64,000 bases of DNA, from NCBI RefSeq assembly GCF_003265705.1, contig NW_020312817.1, forward strand, positions 34,063,820 through 34,127,819, given 5' to 3'. The position numbers and the translations under genes are program-made. The notes beneath the pieces were generated by a model. It was not told the origin of the DNA. It did not search any database and saw only the letters and a program-made list of their open reading frames with translations. This document shows, one piece after another, positions 23,847-35,654 of the stretch. The stretch comes from Callorhinus ursinus (lineage: Eukaryota > Chordata > Mammalia > Carnivora > Otariidae). The first letter of the stretch is position 1. Each line of letters begins with the position of its first letter.

Positions 23847-26389
23847 TCGTGAAAAAAAAAATTTACTAATTCACCAGATTATGAATCTAAATGGCGTCAG
23901 AAACTTTGGAATAAGTCAGACACTTCAAATCCATTGTCTTTACCTTCTAGTCTTTCCTGGTAAATTGCAGCACCTCCAATCCAGAAACATAGTAGTCATC
24001 AATGACAATTTTTCTCTTATTTTTCTATATTCAACCATCAAAATCTGTAGATTCTCTTTCTTTACATGACCCCAAATTATCCCTTCCACATATTCCCCAC
24101 ACTCTTGCTTTAGTTTAGATCCTCATCATGTCCTGCCAGGACACTTAAAAGAAGCATCAAACTAATTCCTGTCCTTCCATTGCATCCTTCCCATGAAAAT
24201 CTTGTCATGACACTCTACTGTTGGTAGAAGATATATTAAAGTTTGGCTTTTATTTAAACATTTTTTGGCATTAATCTGAATGCATATTCCTAGATGATAA
24301 TTTGTATCCTGACTTAGAACATCATTTCCCATAAGACTTTGTTCAGAGGCTATTGACTCAAGCTCATATCCACATTTATGTTACTTTTCTCTGCCTTATA
24401 GAATATAGCAAAGTGTAAAAAGCAGACATAAGCAAAAGAGCCAATGCTTTTGATTAATTTGGACTTTTGGTCATAAACCTGCTTAATATCAGTTCAGGCT
24501 AGATTTCCTTTTAAAAGTATGAAAATTTTCATTCTTTTTGTTTTCTTTTCTCTTTTGATGTAATTGGTTTTCATGACCTCCTCAGTGCAGAGAAGATGAA
24601 TGAAGTTATAAATAAGCTTTAAAACGGTATTCTATTAATTCTGTTGTAGTTAGCAATAAATTCCTGAGCCACGGGTAGAATAATGTAAAGATATTGAATA
24701 AGCACATCAATTGAACTGCTTGAAGCCTTGCATTAAACTTGTGTTTATCCTAGAGTGCAGAGACCTGAATTCTAATTCCAAAAGCCTCAGTGACCTTGAA
24801 TGCTAAGCCAATAAATATAGCTCAGTCTGTTCCTTGCATTAACAGTAATATTATCAATATCTTTGATATTTATAGGGAGGAGGGATATTGAAAATATGTG
24901 TGTGTGTGTGTGTGTGTATAAAATGGAGTGTTTCTCTTCAGTGAACGCATTTCTAACTTGTAGCTTCCAAAGTATCGCCTAAGGAAATTTTAGCTCAATT
25001 TTAGCTCAAATTTACCTCATGTCTCATCTGAGATATGTCCACTAATAACAATGCTATTAACTAGAAATGAATGAAAAATACTCTATGGTCCCTAGCACAA
25101 TACATTAACATGACTGAAACAAAGTAATCTTGTTGGCCAATGCTGTATTTGTGGAAATTTTTATGGCTTTTCCCTTTATGACCTTTGCTAGCATATTTGA
25201 GTAACAAAATTGACAAAGATTAAAACAATAATTTTTCCAATTGGTAGAGTTTCTGCAATTAGTGGAAACAAAATCAGCATATTAATGGAACATTAACTTT
25301 CATTGCTTCACTTCCTCTTAATTGATGAAAATTTCTGAGACGACACAGAAAACCCTCTTAATATTCTAGCCACAGATATTTCTGCTAAATTAGTCTTACC
25401 TCACTCTTCCTCAAAGAACAATAAATGCATCAGATCATAGCTAAAGGCACTTGAGAAAACCAGTGCTGCAAATAGAAAAATCTCATTCGCCATTTCTTTG
25501 ATCATAGTCTTTAAATTGAAAGCAGAAGTCTCCTATGCTTCTGTCAAATCAGTTTGAAAGCCCAAATTGAAGTTCATTTCTCAACAAATCAAAGGCTAAA
25601 TGAACTATCTGGAAGCCTAACAGAGTGTGATGAAGAGCACTGTAATTTTTCATGTAAGTCGGTCAAGTTACCCTACATGATATGCTGCAACGACTATAGT
25701 GCTTTATATTCTCCTCCCACTCTTACTTGGTGACTAAAAATGTTTTATAGCACCCTTAGTATTAGTAGAACATACAGAAAGCAAATTCCTGGTTTGCATA
25801 AATACATATGCTTATAAATATATCCTATAATATTTCCACATAGTTAGAAATCCTAATTATGCTTCTATTAAAACTTTGGAGAAATTAAATTTTCTTAGTG
25901 TGATAGCCCTATGAGGTTTTGTTTGTACTGTTATTTTGCTTTAACCAAAAGTACTTCATATTGCTGTTAAGAGTCATTCAGAGCTTCTATCTATCCAGTA
26001 AGCTTGCATGAGTTCAAATCTGACATATTTCCCTAACTATCTGGATTTGGACATATCAATTTGTAGGACTAGGTAGACTATTATATGTATTTTCCAAACA
26101 GAAGTTTGGGACATTTTCTGTAACAGCTCATTTTAGGAACAACAATAAATAGATAAGCAAGGAAAGTGCTCAAGGTCCTACTGTCCTTATTATTCATACT
26201 CCATAAGAATCTCCCTTGTTTGTCAATATAATTCTTTACGGGTGTCATGAACATGCTATAAAGGTGCACACACAGAGTTGTGTCTTTCCAGTGTCAGCTT
26301 TAGTCAATCATAAAGCAAAGTTAATCACAATTATAAAGCAGGTTCAGGATTCCAAACTCAATGACAATTCACCATGTATTTAAACTTGG
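23847..26389. other. Unassigned AT-rich DNA
   Basis: No gene recognised over 2.5 kb. A (TG)n microsatellite lies at 24897-24917 and a near-repeat of attttagctcaa at about 24986-25008. The stretch 23880-24250 may be an old repeat that I cannot name. Confidence 0.5.
24897..24917 (+). repeat. (TG)n microsatellite
   Basis: Uninterrupted TG run of about ten units. Confidence 0.95.
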
Positions 26390-26905
26390 CTTCTTACAGA
26401 GCACACAGAGCAGGACAGAAGACAAATCACACAACAGAGAAGGTAACAGAGGGTGCAGGAAGTTAAGGAACCAAATGAGAAGTCAGTCTGTGGGCACGCA
26501 GTTGAGATGAGGCCTCTGTCAGGTCAGGGTCAGCTCCTGGCACTTACTGCTTCTTATGTTTAAGCAGTGAAGGCTCTCGGTTCTGTTCGGAGATCAATCT
26601 GGCAGAGCTGTCGGTGGTAGTTGCCTTTTTAAAATGGTCAGACATAGAGGGGTTGGGTTTGAAGAGTCTGACAGTTTGCTATCAAATCCTTCCCTTTTTA
26701 AAGGGATTTAATTGGTTTGGGGCCCCTGAAGACCTCCTCTGGTTCTGCTCGTTATCAGTTCTGGGATGTCAGCTGACACCGGTCCCCATGATATCTCCTA
26801 GCTGCAGTACCTTAACTGCTTGCGTCATTGCTTGACACAGGCTCTTGTTTGACACGAGAGACTCCATTTTGCTCTGTACCAGGGTCACATAATGAATGAA
26901 GCACA
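26390..26905 (-). mobile_element. Possible solo LTR, unassigned
   Basis: A block richer in G+C and CpG than its surroundings. Read on the minus strand it begins around 'tgtgaccctggtacagagca' and 'aaaatggagtctctcgtgtc', includes 'aaccaattaaatccctttaa', and ends in a T/C-rich stretch 'tgtgatttgtcttctgtcct'. This composition and 'agactccattttg' resemble gammaretroviral-type LTRs. I could not find matching target duplications or firm TG...CA ends, and no internal viral genes are present, so this remains a guess. Confidence 0.3.
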
Positions 26906-27749
26906 GTACTCCCAATGTGCCTCTATTCCTCCCAAAGAGGAACAGAATGAAACTATTACCCCTTTGGTCTAATACTTTCAATGTAGCCTAGGATTTTTGA
27001 TTGTATTATCTTTATTGGCAACTAAATAGAATTCCTCACTCGTATACACCAAAATCTTTTTTTAGAAATAGGATTTTGAATTCAAGTCACCCTTTTCCAC
27101 AGATGTCATCTGGGATCACATCTTCAATATCTAATCTCCAGCAGGATTTCAGTTCACTGAGATCTGGAGATTTAAATGAACTCAGCAGAGCTATCACTCT
27201 CCTTCATTTTCTCCTCAAAATGTACTTATGCTACCTCCCCACCTTCAGTCATATTACACCTAGCTCTATCATTATTCTTACTTTACTTATCTTGCAGCTC
27301 ATTAAAGAATGTCATAACAATTTTAGGGCACCAAGATTTCTTACAATTTAAAACTACTTCTGGATTATTTGTTCATATCCTTCCTTCAGCATTAATAATA
27401 CAATTTATAATATCATACATTAACTTTCTATGTCTTACATTTACTTTTTTAGTACCTATTGCACCTTAAGACAATCTATAATGAATGAAAATTGTTAAGC
27501 ACAGTGTGTAGTGAAAGAGTGTTACATTATGAGTCAGATCATTGAGCTCTGGTCCTTTGATGATCATTGAAGAACCACATAACATCAATGGGCCTCTGTT
27601 TCCTGACATATAAAATGCTGACGTTTGACTACATGCATTTTAAATATCTCTTCAAACTCTAAATGCTTTGACTAGTGTAATAGCCTATAAGCTCCATAAA
27701 GCAGGAGGTATATGGGTCCAATTCATTATTAGTTTCCTGGGCATTTAAT
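26906..27749. other. Unassigned AT-rich DNA
   Basis: No gene recognised. Two overlapping open frames at 27001-27469 are hydrophobic by composition but have no family signature. 27640-27750 may be an L2-like tail. Confidence 0.45.
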
Positions 27750-28615
27750 ATAGTGAATAGCATATATTCACTCATCCAATCAACACAATTTCATTGTTGT
27801 GTAAGCTACTCTTCAAGGACCTTGGGCTAAAGAAGTAAACAAATCCCTTTCTTCTTGTATTGTCTAGTGAGGAGAGAGATAAATATATGTTAGAAGCTTA
27901 TTAGTAATAAATGAAGCAAGGAAAGATGATCAGAAATGCCAGGGTTGGATTTGCAATTTTCAATATAGTGGTCAGTGGAGGCCCTTCTGTGAAGGTTACA
28001 CTTGAGCAAAGATTGGAAAGATGTGGTGGTGAGCCACACAAGTACATGGTGAAAGTGTTCCTTGAAGCAGGAACATCCAGGGCAATTCCTGATGTTGTAA
28101 CTGTCTGATTAACCAATAAAGGACCAGAGATATTAGAACTCTTCTTTGAAGAAGTTAGAAAAGTAGCAAGGAGCCAGCAGGTCTTGTAGGACCTTGTAGG
28201 TCACTGTGAAGAGGCTGACCTCAACTCTCTGTAAGAGAGTCCTTGGACAGTTCTGAACCAAAAGGTGGCATGATCTGAATTTTTTTTTTTTTTTTTTTTA
28301 AAGCTAGCACTAGCTTCTAGGTTGAGATTAGACTGTAGGGGGAACAAGGATAGAAGCAGGACTACAATTTAGAGATGACAGTGCTTTGAACAACAGTGAA
28401 AGTGATAGCATTATGGATATATTTTGAAAGCAGAGACAACAGGAGTTTTTAAATGAAAGAAAAATCAAAGATAACTCCAAGGTTTTTGGACTTACTGTAA
28501 GGATGGAGTCACAACTAATTGAGATACAGTAAAGCCAAGTCTATGGGGGATGACCAGGAATTTAGCTGGAAAATTTTGGTGTGAGATGTTAATCAGGCAT
28601 CAATAATTGCTCAAT
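27750..28615 (+). repeat. Ancient pan-mammalian interspersed repeat
   Basis: An ordered series matches a very common mammalian repeat: 'gcaattttcaatatagtggt', 'cagtggaggcccttctgtga', 'acttgagcaaagattggaaa', 'cttgtaggaccttgtaggtc', 'ggtggcatgatctgaatttt', 'gagattagactgtaggggga' and 'gataactccaaggtttttgg'. I recognise the sequence type but not the library name with certainty. It includes a T19 run at 28279-28299. The open frames at 27901-28116 on both strands are chance. Confidence 0.6.
28359..28397 (+). repeat. Shared ~40-bp segment, copy 1
   Basis: ggactacaatttagagatga and the following cagtg (28359-28383) recur exactly at 30140-30164, with near-identity continuing for about 15 more bases. 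Here the segment lies in its natural place inside the ancient repeat. Confidence 0.85.
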
Positions 28616-29079
28616 ATGTGTGTATTGACTGATTGTATCTAATATGTATAACCTGTATTCTTTTCTATATATCATATATAATTAAAAAATAAAAGTTGAA
28701 AGAGCTGGCTTTCAAAACCTTTCTTCATTCAAGGAAATTTTTTTCTCCCAGTTTATAAATATTGCCTTTCTTAGTGCAATGGGGATGGAGGGAAACAGAG
28801 TCTCAAGATTTAGAGGAGTAGAAAATTTATATGCAGTGACTGATTAAACATATATTATTACCCCAATTTGCAAAGGTAAGGCAGATTTCCATTATATTCT
28901 TCATAGTAAATCAGCATCTGAGATAAATATCCATTAGAGTGCACAGTCTACATATATTTTTTGTTTAGACTTACAGTGGATGAAAAAGCTGCTGTTAGTG
29001 AAAAATTGTGAGATCTTCTTTAGGTATTTAAAAACATTAGGATATCATACAATTGTAAAAAGCAAAAAAACTTACAAAT

Positions 29080-30425
29080 AGTAAAAAAAAATTATTGAAC
29101 CCTTATCATACTCCATATACAAAAACAACTCAAAATGGATTAAAGACTTAAATATAAGACCTGAAACCATAAAACTATTAGAGGAAAACATAGGGAAAAA
29201 GCTTCATGACATTGGTCTTAGCAGTGATTTTTTTGGATATGACCCATAAAGCACAGGCAACAAAAGCAAAAATAGACAAATGGGATTGCATCAAACTAAA
29301 AAAGACTCCACATAGCAAAGGAAACATGAACAGAGTGAAGAGACAACCTAGAAATGGGAGAAAATATTTGCAAACCATAGACCTAATATGGCCTTAATAT
29401 CCAAAATATAAAAGGAACTCAAACAACACTCAAAAGCAAGAAAACAAATAACCTGGTTTAAAAAACAGGCACAGGACATAGACATTTCTCTAAAGAAAAC
29501 ATACACATGGACAACAGATATATAGAAACATGCTCAACATCACTAATCATTAGGGAAATGCAAATCAAAATCACAATGAGCTATCAGGTGATACCTGTTA
29601 TCAAAAGACAAGTAATAACAAATGTTGGCAAAGATTAAGAAAAGAGAACCTTTGTTCACTATTGGTAGGAATGTAAATTGGTATAGCCACTATAGAAAAG
29701 AGTATGGAGGTTCCTCAAAAAAGAAAAAATACAGTTACTATATGAATCAGTAATCCCACTTCCACATATATATCCAAAGGAAATTACATGAGGATCTCAA
29801 AGAGATACCTGCATTTCTATGTTCACTGCAGCATTATTCACAATAACCAAGGTCTGGAACCAGCCCAAGTCTCTGTGTGTGTGTGTGTACAGACCCCCCC
29901 CACACACATACATCTATACACAATGGAATATTCATGAAAAAGAAGGAAATCCTGACCTTTGTGACAACATGGATAAACCTTGAGGACATTCAGCTAAGTG
30001 AAATAAGCCATACAGAGAAAGCCAAATACTTGTATCTGGAATCTAAAAGAAAAAAAAATTAAACTTATAGAAGCAGAGAATGGTGGTTATTAGGAGCTAG
30101 TGAGGCTGGGAAAAATGGGGAGATGCTAGTTAAGGGGGGGGACTACAATTTAGAGATGACAGTGGCTTTGACAAACAGTTGCAGTTATGTAGGATGAATA
30201 CATCTAGAGTTCTAAAGTACAGGCGTGAGGGCCACAGTTAATGATACTGTATTGGAAGCCGGAAATATGCTAAGAGAATAGATTTAAGGGGCACTCATCT
30301 GGAAACAAATGATAACTATGTGAGATATGTTAATTAGCTTGATTCTAGTAATCATTTCACTGTGTACATGTATAATGTTGAATGCCTTAAATATACACTA
30401 TTTTATTAAAAATATATAAATTATT
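29080..30425 (+). mobile_element. Old L1, ORF2 C-terminus and 3' UTR
   Basis: Sense L1: 'aaaatggattaaagacttaa', 'aaaagcaaaaatagacaaat', 'gggattgcatcaaactaaaa', 'gcaaatcaaaatcacaatga', 'ggaatgtaaattggtatagc', 'ataaccaaggtctggaacca', 'aacatggataaaccttgagg', ending in an A/T-rich tail. Short open frames at 29206-29397 and 29877-30062 are ORF2 shards. A GT/C/CA microsatellite (29871-29907) and a foreign ~40-bp segment (30140-30180) interrupt it. Confidence 0.9.
30140..30180 (+). repeat. Shared ~40-bp segment, copy 2, inside an L1 3' UTR
   Basis: Follows a G-run (30134-30141) and matches 28359-28397 with two small indels. Ordinary L1 3' UTR is recognisable before it ('gagatgctagttaagg') and after it. 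It is not expected L1 sequence at this position. Confidence 0.8.
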
Positions 30426-31585
30426 AAAGGAGTGAAACATGATCAGGTGGAATTAACATCTGCCATCATGTATTTACACGTATTTTATCTGCCTTGTACA
30501 CCCATCTCTTTAACTTTGAGATCCTCATCAATCTGGAGTCTGCTTAACAGAGGTGTTATTCTGCAAACGCAGACTTGGGACCAGACTCTGCACCAAAACT
30601 ATCTCCAAGAAATTAGCATAATACAAATGTCACATGGCTAGCTCATTTTTTATGACATAATTTGCTGTTTTATTTTCTACTATTTTCTTCTTACTAAACC
30701 ACTAAGATTGTTCCCAGCAATATGATCATAACTTAGAAATCAATGTTTACTTAAGATGAATCAGAATGAACTGTAGAGTATTACTGAAATTAAAATATAT
30801 GTCAAGGATAAAATAATCTGGTACATAGATTTTTTAATTTATGCTGAGCTTTGAAGACACACAGTGTTAACAAAAGGCAAAATGCCCTTGTATTGACTGT
30901 TCAGCCAAGTGTTAAATGAGAAAAAGTGACTTATTTTTTATTTTGAAGATAAACTATTTTTGAAGACTAATGGTCCTCTTTTTAAAAGAAGTCTATTTAA
31001 ATTCTTCACTTAAGCCACCTAGATGAGAAAGATCATTATATCAAGAAAAATGTATAAACTTATTTTTATCTGCAAATCAAGGGCTTTTTTAAATGTAGTC
31101 TTTAATTTAATCAATTTTGATCATTTTAATGTCTTCTTTAAAAATTTCTCTCCATTATAAAGGCAGTAAAAATAAAAAGAGGCATAGGTTTCCACTGTAC
31201 CCATTATCACCAGTAATATCCAAAATTACATTATTGATGTTATCCTAGCATAAGTATCTTCACCTACTTAGTTTGGATCAGTAGGGTTCCAATCAAGAAG
31301 GGCCTTGAAGTTTGTGAAGTAAAGATTTCTTTGCACCTCTCCAGGTACTGTGTCTATTCTTCTGCCTGTTCCACGATGTCTTCTCCAACCAGATAGCCAT
31401 TCAGGGATCCCTATGAAGCGTGTTTTTTGAGTTAACAGCTCATTTACCTGCCTCTCCTTCCCTAGATTCCAGATCAAAATATACCTGATCAAAATATACC
31501 TGTCCTGAATGATTATAAATATATTCAGCATACTAAAGGATTTTAATACCATAGTGGGTTTTTCTTCTCCAGCAATACATATTTA
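30426..31585. other. Unassigned AT-rich DNA
   Basis: No gene recognised. Contains a perfect 15-bp tandem duplication gatcaaaatatacct at 31472-31486 and 31487-31501. A 94-codon minus frame (31268-31552) spans it and has no domain signature. Confidence 0.45.
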
Positions 31586-31589
31586 TCTC

Positions 31590-31735
31590 ATCAGCATCAT
31601 TTGAGAGTTTGTTAGAAATGCATAATCTCAGGTTTTACCCCAGACATCTGAATTGGAATTTGTATTTTATTAAGATCCCATTGGTGATTTTTGTGTACAT
31701 TCAAGTTTCAGAAGCATTACTTTAGAGAGAAAGTC
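31590..31735 (+). repeat. MER5-type (hAT-Charlie) DNA element remnant
   Basis: Ordered matches to MER5A: 'catcagcatcatttgagagt', 'ttgttagaaatgcataatct', 'caggttttaccccagacatc', 'tgaattggaatttgtatttt' and 'acattcaagtttcagaagca'. It is a non-autonomous fossil without coding capacity. Confidence 0.75.
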
Positions 31736-31914
31736 TTGGTCCTAAAATTGTGGTTTCAAATAATATGTCTATCTAAGTTTTCCAATTTTTTTGACAATAA
31801 GTTGTTTCTACTCTTTATTACCCTTTTAATATATGAAGGCTCTGTAATGATATGCATATTTTTTCATTCAAAACATTGGCATTTTGTATTTTCTTACTAG
31901 TTTTTTCTCTCCTC

Positions 31915-33440
31915 TCCTTTTCATTTTGATCAATTTCTCTAGGAGTTTACTCTTTTTGGAAAACAAGTTTTTATTTAAAATTTTTTCTTTTTTTTTTTTA
32001 TGTTTTGAGAGAGAGTGACAGTGTGTGCGAGCCAGTGGGAGGGGGAGGGAGATGCAGAGGGACAGAGAGAGAGAATCTAAAACAGGCTCCATGATGAGCA
32101 GAGCCTCATACAACAGGGCTCAATCTCACAACCCTGAGATCATGATCTGAGCCAAAATCAAACACTGGACGCTTAACTGACTGAGCCACCCAGGCACACC
32201 ACTCTGTTTTTTGTTCATTTTCTATTTCATTGGTTTCTCATTTTATATTTATTATTTCCTTTTTCTCTAGGTAATTTTTAGAATTACTCTCCTTTTCCTA
32301 TTTTATGGTGGGTATTTGGACCATCAACTTTCTACCTATTTACTTTGCTAATGCAGGTATTTAAATCTAAAAATTTCACTCTAACCATTTTAGCATCATC
32401 TGATAAAGACTAATTTCCCTCTCAGATTTCTTCTCCAAACAATGGGCCATTTCAGATACTTGAAGAATATGATTTTTTCCTACTGATTTTTAAGTTAATA
32501 TTTCTGTGGTCAGATAATATATTTTGTGTTATTTTGATCCTTTGACATTTATTGGGTTCTGTTTTATGACCCAGCATTTTGTCTATCTTGGTGAATGTTT
32601 CATATGCACTTGAAAATAATGTATATTTTATAACTGTTACATGCAGTCAAATATGTCAACTTTTAAAATAACATTGTTCAAAAATTCTTTTGGCTTTACT
32701 GATTTTTATGTGTCCTATCAGTTGTTGACAGGGTAGTGTTAAAATTTCCAAAGTTGCTTATGGATTTGTCTATTTTTCCTTTGTCAGTTTTGCTTTTGAA
32801 TTTTGAAATCCTGTTATTATGTGCATATAGATTTATCTTTGGTAATGTCTTTGTTCATTAAGTATAACATGTTTTGTCAGATATTAATAAATCCATGCCT
32901 GCTTTCTTATGCTTAGTGCTCTCATGGTATACCTTGAGAACTCTGTGTCTTTTTATTTAATATTCATTGTAATGGCATATAGGCAGGTCTTGCTCTTTTA
33001 TTCAGTCTTATAATCAAGACCTTTTAATTGGAGCACTTTTATTCCCTTTCTATTTAAGTATTGATATACTTTGATATTGATATACTGATATACCAAATAC
33101 CAATATAATCTTTGTTCCTCAATTTTTTATCGGCCTTATTTTTTTGATGAGTAATATTTTTCTAGTATTTGATTTATATTACCTCAGGTGAGTTTTGACA
33201 TATGCCTCTTTGTATTGTTTTTTGATTGTCCTAGAGATTACAATATGTATCTTTATCACAGCCTAACTTCAAACAGTATATGAAATTTACAAGACTATAA
33301 TTCCATTTAACACTTTCTTGCCCTTTGTGCTCTTGTTATATTCTTCTAAGTGTTCTACAAATGCTGCCATATAATATTGGTACTTTTTTAAATTTTAAAC
33401 AATTACCTTTTAGAGAACTTTAAAGTTATTTTTTAAAGTT
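31915..33440 (-). mobile_element. Old L1 ORF2 endonuclease/RT-proximal region
   Basis: The plus strand follows the complement of ORF2 5' sequence: 'ttctatttcattggtttctc', 'aaatttcactctaaccattt', 'taatatttctgtggtcagat', 'ttttgtctatcttggtgaat', 'cttatggatttgtctatttt' and 'gatattaataaatccatgcc'. Interrupted by the SINE at 31978-32200. No open frame of note. Confidence 0.85.
31978..32200 (-). mobile_element. Can-SINE, older subfamily
   Basis: Complement of an older Can-SINE: T-rich start, 'gttttgagagagagtgacag', 'agggctcaatctcacaaccc', 'tgagatcatgatctgagcca', end 'gagccacccaggcacacc'. Inserted into the old L1. I did not find a clean TSD. Confidence 0.9.
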
Positions 33441-34125
33441 TTACCATATATAAATATGTGTGTAGGTATGTGTGTAAAATCTGGTGTCATTTTACATTCA
33501 GCCTAGTATCCTTCCAGAAATTTCATGCATATTAAAAGGTAAGGGTTTTTATGTGCACATTGTATACTATCCACATTGTTCTGTGCTTTACACTTCTGAT
33601 TTTATATATGACAGACAGAAATTTTTTACTTAGACATTTTACATTTTATAAGAGGTGCATGGTTTTCCATTGTACAGATACACAATAACTGATTTAAGCA
33701 GGTCCCAGCTAAATATTGTTTGATGTTAAGATAATCCTCTGCTTACATATTTATGGCCAAGTAAATATTTCTATAGGATAAGCATCTAAATGTAAAAATA
33801 CACACTCAAAAAATGCTTATTTTCTTTTCTTTTTTTTTTAAAGATTTTATTTATTTATTTGAGAGAGAGAGAGAATGAGAGAGAAAGCACATGAGAGGGG
33901 GGAGGGTCAGAGGGAGAAGCAGACTCCCTGCCGAGCAGGGAGCCCGATGCAGGACTCGATCCAGGCACTCCAGGATCATGACCTGAGCCGAAGGCAGTTG
34001 CTTAACCAACTGAGCCACCCAGGTGCCCTGTTTATTTTATTTTCATAAATGTCCCTAAGTTGTCCTCCAAAAAGGATGTACCAATTTGCAATTCCATCTA
34101 CAGTATATAAGAATGCCTAATTCTA
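33441..34125 (-). mobile_element. Old L1 3'-region fragment
   Basis: 'ggttttccattgtacagata', 'gcatctaaatgtaaaaatac', then, beyond the SINE insertion, 'gtcctccaaaaaggatgtac', 'caatttgcaattccatctac' and 'gtatataagaatgcctaatt' fit the complement of an L1ME-type 3' region. The first ~100 bases are uncertain. Confidence 0.6.
33829..34028 (-). mobile_element. Can-SINE
   Basis: Complement copy: T-run, 'aaagattttatttatttatt', GA-rich segment, 'gccgagcagggagcccgatg', 'catgacctgagccgaaggca', end 'gagccacccaggtgccc'. The flanks are T-rich (ttattttcttttc before, ttattttattttc after), consistent with an imperfect TSD. Confidence 0.95.
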
Positions 34126-34129
34126 GGAC

Positions 34130-34980
34130 TTATTTTCTAATAGTTATTGAGGTATAACTTATATATAACAAAATTCACTTATGTTAGAAGTACGGTTTGA
34201 TAAATTTACTATTGTATAAAGCAGTCATGTAACTTCCACTACAATTAAAATGTAGAATGCAACCCTCAAAAGTTTCCTCATGGATGAATTCAGACCCCTT
34301 CTCCTTATGTCCAGGCAACCACTGATCTGCTGTCACTATTAGTGCTGCCTTTTCTAGAGTTTCATATAAATAGAATCATACAGTGGGTAGTTTTTTTTCT
34401 TAATTATTTCACTTATCAAAATGATTTTTTAGTTACATCCATATTGTTGGTCTTTGTCATTGCAGGCTAGTATTTCATAGCATGGTTCTAATATAATTTG
34501 TTATTCACTCACCATTTGATGGACAACCTGGCCTGTTTCCAGATTTTGATTATTATGAATAACACTGCTATGGAAATTTATGTATAAGTTGTGTGTACAT
34601 GTTTTCATTTCATTTCATTTTTTTTGTGTGACCTTACACAAGAATGGTATTGCTGAGTCCTACAATGTATTATTTAGCCTTATAAGATATTGCTTTAAGT
34701 TTCCCAAATTAGCCGTGCCATTTTGCAATCCTACCAACAATGTAGAACAGTTCCAGTTGCTTCACGTTCTTTCCCATACTTGGTAATGCCAGTTTTTTTT
34801 TTTAATTTAAATATTCTAATCGGTTTAACCATTCCAGTGTTTTTAATTGACTGTCCCTATGACTGATGATGTTGAGCATCTTCTAGGTGTTTATTATAAA
34901 GTCCCACATTTATATACTTACTTTGTGAAGTGTCTACCAAAAAGGTTTGACTCATTTTTTATTTGGTCATTTGTTTTCTT
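34130..34980 (-). mobile_element. Old L1, 3' UTR and ORF2 end
   Basis: Complement landmarks: 'tattgaggtataacttatat', 'tgatctgctgtcactattag', 'gatggacaacctggcctgtt', 'gattattatgaataacactg' and 'gatgatgttgagcatcttct'. A separate insertion from 31915-33440 because the order of L1 parts restarts. Confidence 0.8.
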
Positions 34981-35099
34981 ATAATTTTCATGCTACTGAC
35001 ACATATGAGGAAAGAGGTATGAGAAATGGAATCGGAAAAGAAAGCAAGTCTTGTACCTGATTATTAATACACAGACATAGGAGAGACTCATTAACTCAT

Positions 35100-35270
35100 C
35101 TAGAACCTGGCTATGTGCTAGAATCCCCTGGAAATATTAGAAATCTACCAATGCTTAGATCTCACCAAAATCAAATTAAGTTAGAATGGGTAGTGGTGAG
35201 TGAAACTCACTTTTTTAAAATTTCAAACAATTCTATTATGCGGTTAAGAACTGGCGACAACTTTTAAATA
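35100..35270 (+). repeat. MER5-like element remnant
   Basis: 'gtgctagaatcccctggaaa', 'tattagaaatctaccaatgc', 'ttagatctcaccaaaatcaa' and 'attaagttagaatgggtagt' follow a MER5-type layout. Decayed. Confidence 0.5.
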
Positions 35271-35448
35271 TATTTTTGACAGTGGCAGAATTTCTAAAAG
35301 GATAAAGCCAAGTAGTCTTTACATTCAATTATGGATGTTTAATTGAAAGTTAAGAAAATGTTATATTTTGATTAGGATATAGGATGGAATATTCTCCTGT
35401 TGGAATAGGATTGGTAATTAGAGCTGATTGTTAAAAACAGTGATGATG

Positions 35449-35635
35449 GGGGGCGCCTGAGTGGCTCAGTCATTAAGGGTCTGCCTTCAGCTCAGGTCAT
35501 GATCCCAAGGTCCTGGGAATGAGCCCCCCATCGGGCTCCCTGCTCAGCGGGAAGCCTGCTTCTCCCTCTCCCATTCCCCCTGCTTGTGTTCCCTCTCTCG
35601 CTGTCTCTCTCTGTCAAATAAATAAATAAAATCCT
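35449..35635 (+). mobile_element. Can-SINE, young subfamily
   Basis: Head 'ggggcgcctgagtggctcag', body through 'cttgtgttccctctctcgct', tail 'aaataaataaataaaatcct'. TSD aaaaacagtgatgatg (35433-35448) and aaaaac-aaa-agtgatgatg (35636-35654), the latter with three extra A residues. Confidence 0.96.
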
Positions 35636-35654
35636 AAAAACAAAAGTGATGATG

